DNA of 9,643 bases from CAJWGI01 sp036011785 (GTDB taxonomy: Bacteria; Chloroflexota; Anaerolineae; Anaerolineales; UBA11657). The stretch lies in the NCBI GenBank assembly GCA_036011785.1, contig DASCOB010000221.1:1-9643 (forward strand), read 5' to 3'. Each line of letters starts with the position of its first letter. The first letter of the stretch is position 1. Below are positions 4,945 through 9,643 of this stretch, piece by piece. The notes under the pieces were generated by a model. That model saw nothing but the letters and a program-made list of their open reading frames with translations, had not been told where the DNA came from and did no database searches. Position numbers and translations under genes: made by a program.

Positions 4945-6297
4945 TTAACGTGAGCGGTAGTCATTCGCGTATTCGCAAGTGAGAGTCAGATACCGGTCGC
5001 CGTAGGTTTTGCCGGGCTCAATCTCGGTACCTTCAATCCACTCGTTAAGTGATTTCACCAACAGCAAATCACCGTATGTTTGCGGGATGACGGAGTAGGT
5101 GTCAGCATAGTACTCGCCGTTGCGGCGGTCGCGGGCAAAGTGTTCGGCGCTGGAGCGCTGGTCGATTGGCGCGTTCACCGAGCGCGTATCGTCAAAGCCA
5201 GGCGCAATCGTATCGGCGAAGTAGAGACCACCGAGTGGCAAGTCGCCTTGTGTTTCGACGGCACGCAGCGCGTTGGCCCAGCGTGGTTGTTTGAGCCAAG
5301 AGTTGGGGTATCGAGCATGATCGACGCGATAAACATACAAGCCATCGAAAAGCGGATTGAAAATCGTCGACAGCCCCTCGGCAAACCAAATAGAATTGTG
5401 GTCGGGATCAACCGCACTGCGGATGCGCGCCCACCCATCCAACGCGGCGGCATCGCTCCCCCACGGGCGCGGCATGTCAGTAAATAACAGTACCGGCCGC
5501 CCGCCAAGGCGTAAGTAGTTAGGGCCCTGCGCCCAGGTAGCATGCACGAAATTGTAAGCATCAATAATGCCCTGCTCGGTCACGCCAGGTAGGATGTTCG
5601 TTTGCAAGACGATGACATGGCGCAGGCTGGTCCCCGCAGAAGCAGCGAGTAATTGATTGAAGTTGTTTGTGGTACGGACGTCCTGCGGGCCGTACCAATG
5701 TGCAGACAGCCCGTCGAGACAGGCTTGTTGGGCGAGGATCACATGGCGCTGGATGGTCGCTGGATCGTCTGAATTATAAGCCCCTGCAGATGGTACGTCC
5801 CACGTCATGCTGCCATCGAAAATCCACGGGTCATACCACATCATGTAATCGGCAAGAACGACCTTTTGGATGTCGATATAACTGACACCCGCAGCTGCAG
5901 CTGCATCGACGGGCGTAGCCGTGATAGTGTATGTGGCGGTATGCGCTGCCGTGATAGTGTGTGTGGCGATAGGCATTGGCGTGGCTGGGTTCGCTGTTAT
6001 GGCCGGAAGAGAGAACTTTATTGGAATCGCAGTCGACGTAGCCGTATCGGCAACGGTGGGTGTGGCGGCGTGTGGCATAGCATTTGAGGGAAACGGAGTC
6101 TGAGTGGGAAATGACGTGCTGGGTGACAATGGAATGAGTGATGCATGGGCCGCCTTAGTTTTTTGTACTGCTACCGCAACTTTCGATTGAAATTCAACTG
6201 TCACTGCTACCGTCGTCTGCGCGATTTCTTCTCCTCGTGGCCCGCAGGCGGACAGGATGCTTATGGCTGGTAGGATCAATGCGCCAACACGTTTCAT
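4945..6297 (-). CDS. Lipoprotein with GH99-like (WbsX/endo-mannosidase-type) TIM-barrel domain
   Basis: Start ATG 6297 gives a classical lipoprotein signal: MKR, a hydrophobic core and the lipobox LSAC with Cys18, so the protein should be anchored to the outer face of the membrane. About 120 residues of Ala/Thr/Val-rich and Thr/Pro-rich stalk follow. The last ~310 residues resemble the GH99-like domain: ADYMMWYDPW, then LDGLSAHWYGP, GRPVLLF, and near the C-terminus LNEWIEGTEIEP, the family hallmark with its conserved acids. Relatives are endo-alpha-mannosidases (GH99), GH71 enzymes and WbsX-like proteins of polysaccharide clusters. A role in cutting or modifying an external glycan is inferred; the substrate is unknown and no other glycan gene is nearby. 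An alternative ATG at 6333 would push the signal inward and is less likely. The PPOX gene ends 57 nt upstream on the same strand. Confidence 0.8.
   Translation of the reverse strand: MKRVGALILPAISILSACGPRGEEIAQTTVAVTVEFQSKVAVAVQKTKAAHASLIPLSPSTSFPTQTPFPSNAMPHAATPTVADTATSTAIPIKFSLPAITANPATPMPIATHTITAAHTATYTITATPVDAAAAAGVSYIDIQKVVLADYMMWYDPWIFDGSMTWDVPSAGAYNSDDPATIQRHVILAQQACLDGLSAHWYGPQDVRTTNNFNQLLAASAGTSLRHVIVLQTNILPGVTEQGIIDAYNFVHATWAQGPNYLRLGGRPVLLFTDMPRPWGSDAAALDGWARIRSAVDPDHNSIWFAEGLSTIFNPLFDGLYVYRVDHARYPNSWLKQPRWANALRAVETQGDLPLGGLYFADTIAPGFDDTRSVNAPIDQRSSAEHFARDRRNGEYYADTYSVIPQTYGDLLLVKSLNEWIEGTEIEPGKTYGDRYLTLTCEYANDYRSR
5918..5977. repeat. Two 30-nt tandem repeats in the stalk-coding region
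   Basis: The string GCCGTGATAGTGT(A/G)TGTGGCG occurs at 5918 and again at 5948, an exact 30-nt period with few differences. It encodes the THTITA.. and TYTITA.. stretch of the lipoprotein stalk. Next to it, at about 5891-5905, a repeated GCAGCT run encodes five alanines. Stalk length probably varies between relatives by slippage of these repeats. Confidence 0.65.
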
Positions 6298-6354
6298 GAC
6301 CAAAGCAGCCCCACGCTCTTCTAGACTATACACACGCTCGCAGTAGGTCGTTCA

Positions 6355-6792
6355 TCAATCCTCCCCATCGAAGTCCAGCACTTTTGTGTGGTAAATTTCT
6401 ACAAGCACAAAATCGGCCTTTCCCAATATCTCTGTAGCATACTCTGATGCCTTGTCGGGAGCCAGATAGTGGTGCGCTAGGTCCGTGACTATATCATCAA
6501 TATCGTCGGGCCTCGACAGAAAAGCGTTACCGTTCACCTGAACCCAGGGCTGAGGGGAAGCGCTGATCCCATTTCCCTTCTCCGCCGCCACTACCAGCGA
6601 GACACGGGGATCGTTGGCGGTATTCCTCGCCTTGACTGTTGACGAGCCAGTCGCTACCAATACATTCCCATCTCGCAGCATATGCCAGACAGGCGATGCA
6701 TGGGGCGAGCCATCCTGGTTAAGCGTGGTTATGAATGATATGATCGGCTCTGATAAGAGCGCCGAAATCTCCTTGCTACTCAGCTTTCCCAA
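6355..6792 (-). CDS. PPOX-class (pyridoxamine-phosphate-oxidase-like) FMN- or F420-binding protein
   Basis: The 145-residue product has the split-barrel layout of the PPOX superfamily: ISFITTLNQDGSPHASPVWHML (two short strands, residues 18-39), then NVLVATGS, KARNTANDPRVSLVV (residues 54-68, the usual K/R..N...DPRVsL cofactor-binding segment), then WVQVNGNA and a C-terminal FVLVEIYHTKVLDF strand. Short members of this type are often F420-dependent reductases in Actinobacteria and Chloroflexota or FMN enzymes elsewhere; which cofactor is used here cannot be told. The start is TTG 6792, backed by GGAGGAG four bases upstream, one of the clearest ribosome binding sites in the window. The lipoprotein gene follows 57 nt downstream, possibly in the same transcript, without an obvious functional link. 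Confidence 0.87.
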   Translation of the reverse strand: MGKLSSKEISALLSEPIISFITTLNQDGSPHASPVWHMLRDGNVLVATGSSTVKARNTANDPRVSLVVAAEKGNGISASPQPWVQVNGNAFLSRPDDIDDIVTDLAHHYLAPDKASEYATEILGKADFVLVEIYHTKVLDFDGED

Positions 6793-7432
6793 GGGACTCC
6801 TCCGCTCCGTACAGAACCCCTATACAAATCAAAAGCTTGTCGCCCATTAATAGCAAGACATGGCAACGAGATCACATGACGAGCAGACATGAAGTTTATA
6901 TACACCTGTCCCGAGCGGATCAGCAAGCATGTGCTGCGCAAAAAGAAAGTCTCGTTACAAATTGAAGCGGCCCAGATGTCGGTTGGGGAAGGAGGGATAC
7001 GGGTGTTACTGCCCACGTGGAGACCCATATCTTCGTGAGATCAAACGAGCCCGGGGTGTGCCCTTCCGGTGGGGCCGTTGTCATGTCTAGGCGTACCTTT
7101 CTTTTTGGAAATACTTGTGGGCCGCTTAGTCTTATGTCAACACCATACCACTGGAACAGATAGGATCGGCTGCCCATAGAGAAAAACCTGCTCCTATTTT
7201 AAGTGAGGTAGATGTCAGTCATGTCGGAGGCAGAATGACAAGGAACAAGTATTGTTAACCGCTCTATCCCGATGGGCATTCGATCCTCCGGGGGATGTGT
7301 GTAAGTGCTGCTATTTAATGCAACTTTGATGGCATGCACTAAAAGCGCGACCATCTTTCGGTCTATGCTCCGTCGCCGTGGCCTTCGCGGGACGTCCATG
7401 CTTGCCTGGGCTAATCCATCGGCTACATCTTC
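6793..7432. other. About 640 nt without a recognisable gene
   Basis: Frames here are short and mostly lack protein-like order. The best candidate is a plus-strand ATG at 6889 with 49 codons to TGA 7036-7038 (MKFIYTCPER, then a Lys/Arg-rich HVLRKKK stretch), without a good ribosome binding site and not recognised. On the minus strand a phrase EGHTPGSFDL around 7045-7075 recalls metallo-beta-lactamase sequence but has no supporting context. The stretch would contain the promoter of the PPOX gene and the 3' end of the exporter transcript; I could not identify either with confidence. Confidence 0.4.
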
Positions 7433-9184
7433 CTAGGCGTCACGGTAAATGCCCCAGTCACGGGTGAGATCCTGGCTTTGGACCATTCGGGCATAGAGGC
7501 CGTTCGCTGCCATCAATGTGACGCCGGTGCCTGATTCGACGACACGCCCCTCGTCGATTACCATGATCTTGTCCGCATTGCGGATAGTGGAAAGACGGTG
7601 AGCAATAACGACAGTGGTTCTGTTGCGAGCGAGTCGAGTGATGGCCTGCTGGATGAGGGATTCTGATTCTGCGTCGACCGAGGAGGTTGCCTCGTCGAGG
7701 ATTAGAATGGGGGCGTCCTTGAGTAGCGCGCGCGCGATGGAGAGACGTTGCTTTTGGCCTCCGGATAAACGGACTCCACGTTCGCCGATGACCGTGTCAT
7801 AGGCGTCTGGGAGATCGAGGATGAATTCCTCGGCGTGTGCGGCCTGAGCCGCATTTACGACCTGCCGGTAGCTGGCACGGGGTCGCCCGAACAGGATGTT
7901 TTCTAGTACTGTGCCATGGAACAGAAATACATCCTGAAGGACGGAGGAGACGTTGCCGCGCAAGAATTCGAGCTGCAGCACCCGAACATCGTGGTTGGCC
8001 ACACGTACGGTGCCGGTTTGAGGATCCCAGAAGCGTGGAATCAGGGACGAGATGGTTGTCTTTCCTGCCCCCGTTGGGCCCACGAGAGCGACGATTTTAC
8101 CGGAGGGAACGTTGAAGGTGATATCGTGCAGCACGGGTGCGTCCGGTTCGTATCCGAACGTAACGTTTTCGAAAGCTATGTCGAACTCTACGTTGTCGGG
8201 CGCGATAGCCCCAGGTCGATCGTAGATGTCCGGTTTCTCAGCCAGTAGCGTGAACACGCGGTCGACGCTGGCAGCCGCTTTTTGCAGAACGTCGTTGATC
8301 GAGGCGAGGGCTAGGAAGGGCTGGTAGATGTGGCCCATATAGACGATGAAGACGAACAGGTCGGCGACGCTGGCGTGTCCGCGAAGCGCCATGGCGCCGC
8401 CCGTCCAGATGACGAGGACAAGGCCCAACCCACCGGCTGCCTCGATGATTCCCATGGGCATCATGGATATGGTGTTCGCCTGTATCATTGCGTCGCGGAA
8501 GCGACTGCTACGGTCTTGGACGAGGGCCGCCCGATGGCTCTCCTGCGAGAACGCCTTGATGACGGCAATGCCAGAGAGGTTGTCCTGCACGAGGGCTACG
8601 AGATTTGCCAGACGCTCACGGATGATGCGCCACATCAGGCGAACTTGCGAGACATGGCGGTAGACGAGCCATGACGCAATCGGGATGGGCACGAGCACGA
8701 TCAGGGCGAGTTGAGGGTTGAGAACGAAGAGGACGACCATCATCGAGATGGGAATAATGGTGGCCAGAACGGTCTCGGGGATGCCGTGGGCGATGAAGTC
8801 CTCGACGGCTTCGATGTCGTTAATGGATCGCGAGATAAGGCTGCCCGTGCGCTGATCGTTGAAGAAGCGGTGGGGCAGACGCTGCAGATGCCTATAGACG
8901 CGGGTCATCAGGTCGTGCATCACCCGGTAGGCGGTTACGTGTGAGAAAAACCCATACCCGTAGCGCGTGGCTCCGCGCAACAGGTAGACGCCAAGGAGGA
9001 ATGCAGTCATGCTGATGAGGTCGGACGATTCGGCGCCACCCTCGGTGATCCACTGGATCAGACGGCGAATCAGCAGAGGTGGAATCAGGTTGGTGCCGGC
9101 GAACAGGAGCCCGCAGACGACCGACCCGGTCATGAGAAGGCGACACCCTTGAAGGATTTGGTAAACCTTCTTGACGAAGCTCAA
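7433..9184 (-). CDS. ABC exporter half-transporter (fused permease and ATPase, MdlB/MsbA type)
   Basis: A complete 583-residue type I exporter subunit: a membrane domain of about six helices (residues ~15-300, including the NDQRTGSLISR intracellular loop near 109-119) followed by the ATPase. The ATPase has the A-loop tyrosine (Y345), Walker A GPTGAGKTT (369-377), Q-loop Q417, signature LSGGQKQR (473-480), Walker B ILILDEATS with catalytic E498, and H-loop H529. All catalytic residues are present. Such proteins work as homodimers or heterodimers and export lipids, drugs or peptides; the substrate is not readable. No second half-transporter is next to it within the window, so a homodimer or a partner elsewhere is possible. 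The start is TTG 9184 with an AGGG three bases upstream; the next ATG lies 17 codons inside, within the first hydrophobic segment. A small membrane protein gene precedes it on the same strand. Confidence 0.95.
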   Translation of the reverse strand: MSFVKKVYQILQGCRLLMTGSVVCGLLFAGTNLIPPLLIRRLIQWITEGGAESSDLISMTAFLLGVYLLRGATRYGYGFFSHVTAYRVMHDLMTRVYRHLQRLPHRFFNDQRTGSLISRSINDIEAVEDFIAHGIPETVLATIIPISMMVVLFVLNPQLALIVLVPIPIASWLVYRHVSQVRLMWRIIRERLANLVALVQDNLSGIAVIKAFSQESHRAALVQDRSSRFRDAMIQANTISMMPMGIIEAAGGLGLVLVIWTGGAMALRGHASVADLFVFIVYMGHIYQPFLALASINDVLQKAAASVDRVFTLLAEKPDIYDRPGAIAPDNVEFDIAFENVTFGYEPDAPVLHDITFNVPSGKIVALVGPTGAGKTTISSLIPRFWDPQTGTVRVANHDVRVLQLEFLRGNVSSVLQDVFLFHGTVLENILFGRPRASYRQVVNAAQAAHAEEFILDLPDAYDTVIGERGVRLSGGQKQRLSIARALLKDAPILILDEATSSVDAESESLIQQAITRLARNRTTVVIAHRLSTIRNADKIMVIDEGRVVESGTGVTLMAANGLYARMVQSQDLTRDWGIYRDA

Positions 9185-9187
9185 AGT

Positions 9188-9213
9188 CCCTGCCTTTCTA
9201 TGAAACAGGCGGG
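9188..9213 (-). promoter_or_regulatory. Possible leader hairpin that hides the exporter ribosome binding site
   Basis: On the minus strand the 5' arm (9213 to about 9202: CCC, GCCT, TTC) can pair with the 3' arm (about 9198 to 9188: GAA, AGGC, GGG), about ten pairs with two small bulges. The 3' arm contains the only purine-rich AGGG before the TTG start at 9184. The fold would block ribosome entry, consistent with conditional translation of the exporter. Fold energy was not calculated. No T-run follows, so it is not a terminator in this direction. Confidence 0.35.
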
Positions 9214-9251
9214 AAGAATATCACACAGGTTGTACGAAATGGAATTAATAC

Positions 9252-9425
9252 TCAAGCTCGCTGGCCCAAGGCCCATATTACTGCACCGCCCGGTATTAGC
9301 CTGAACAGTAGTTTCATGAACCAGACGTCCTCGACGAAGTCTCTTTTCACGGCCAATTTGGGCAATAGCTCTACCAAAAAGATGGCTGCGGCCAACATTA
9401 GAAGATACGGGAACATGCTTTCCAT
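9252..9425 (-). CDS. Small two-helix membrane protein, unknown
   Basis: From ATG 9425 the product has 57 residues (ATG 9416 and an upstream start at 9452 are alternatives). Residues 4-21 (MFPYLLMLAAAIFLVELL) form one likely transmembrane helix, then a charged VKRDFVEDVW linker, then a second hydrophobic segment around LLFRLIPGGAVIWALG. I recognise no family. It ends 67 nt before the exporter start, on the same strand, and could be cotranscribed with it. GGAAAG stands immediately before ATG 9416, too close to be a normal ribosome binding site for it, so the start is not certain. Confidence 0.5.
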   Translation of the reverse strand: MESMFPYLLMLAAAIFLVELLPKLAVKRDFVEDVWFMKLLFRLIPGGAVIWALGQRA

Positions 9426-9534
9426 GATGGAGTATCGGGCAGGACGCGACAATCGCTGGGTCAGTTGAAGATTTTATATCAGATTACAAAACTGAAATAG
9501 CCCCACTGGAGATGAATAGCAGGGCCCACGTCGC

Positions 9535-9643
9535 CTATTCGTCTCTAGTCATAAACGCCAACAGCAAGCGGTTCTCAGCCGATGTAGCACGGGTGGAGAC
9601 CGGGGTTAAGGCCGATGCCGCGCGCAGAAGGTGGTGGTTGTTG
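9535..9643 (-). other. Possible C-terminal end of a gene cut by the window edge
   Basis: On the minus strand a frame is open from the window edge to TAG 9537-9535, 35 residues ending in AENRLLLAFMTRDE. It is too short to recognise, and other frames here are equally short. If real, it is the 3' end of a gene that begins beyond the window. I see nothing else between 9453 and 9534. Confidence 0.2.

Noticed and set aside
5080..6103. Plus-strand frames within the lipoprotein gene
   Set aside because: Antisense shadows of a well-supported lipoprotein coding sequence; the Val/Gly-rich and Arg-rich products reflect the low-complexity stalk DNA.
6920..7177. Minus-strand frame with EGHTPGSFDL, resembling a metallo-beta-lactamase motif
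   Set aside because: The HxHxDH metal site and surrounding strands are absent, and the rest of the frame is not protein-like; a chance similarity.
7837..8944. Several plus-strand frames of 70-115 residues inside the exporter gene
   Set aside because: They are antisense to an intact ABC exporter with every catalytic motif; no ribosome binding sites or family patterns.

Overview
The window looks like a piece of a bacterial chromosome, most likely from Chloroflexota or a similar environmental lineage. The hints are moderate to high GC, frequent TTG starts, a lipoprotein with the Ala/Thr/Val-rich then Thr/Pro-rich stalk common in Chloroflexota surface proteins, and a mix of DinB, pentapeptide, PPOX and GH99-like genes. 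The taxonomic guess is inference. No rRNA, tRNA, CRISPR array, transposase or phage gene was recognised.

Left part (1 to about 2670) is a patchwork of broken genes around one intact gene. On the minus strand lie a formamidase/acetamidase-family gene without its N-terminus (9-899) and, abutting it in another frame, the C-terminal half of an EamA/DMT transporter (899-1102). On the plus strand are a fragment that may derive from a sugar-binding protein (1296-1532), the last ~54 residues of a MalG-type sugar ABC permease (1520-1681), an unassigned 49-codon frame (1751-1900), an intact rpiB (1972-2415) and, overlapping its stop, the first ~50 residues of a sugar-phosphate isomerase/epimerase-like gene. 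The last one stops abruptly at about 2575, where it meets head-on the truncated start of an unrelated minus-strand gene (2556-2669). The plus-strand set reads as the remnant of a carbohydrate uptake and catabolism operon reduced by deletions.

Middle part (2733 to 6792) is a co-directional minus-strand series, read from right to left: a PPOX/F420-type flavin-binding protein (6792-6355), a lipoprotein with a GH99-like TIM-barrel domain (6297-4945), a pentapeptide-repeat protein with a 45-nt higher-order repeat (4803-4267), a DinB-like metal-site protein (4213-3704), a small membrane protein with a damaged zinc ribbon (3644-3474) and a polytopic membrane protein split by a frameshift in a GGN tract (3385-2733). 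Nothing ties these into one pathway; they look like independent accessory or stress genes.

Right part (6793 to 9643): about 640 nt without a recognisable gene, then a complete type I half-size ABC exporter (9184-7433) preceded by a two-helix small membrane protein (9425-9252). The exporter starts at TTG, and its Shine-Dalgarno sequence lies in the 3' arm of a possible leader hairpin.

No clear new multi-gene system is visible. The most notable signals are the gene-internal breakpoints in the first 2.7 kb without any visible mobile element, the modular growth of the pentapeptide gene, the lost zinc ligand, and the possible translation-control hairpin ahead of the exporter.
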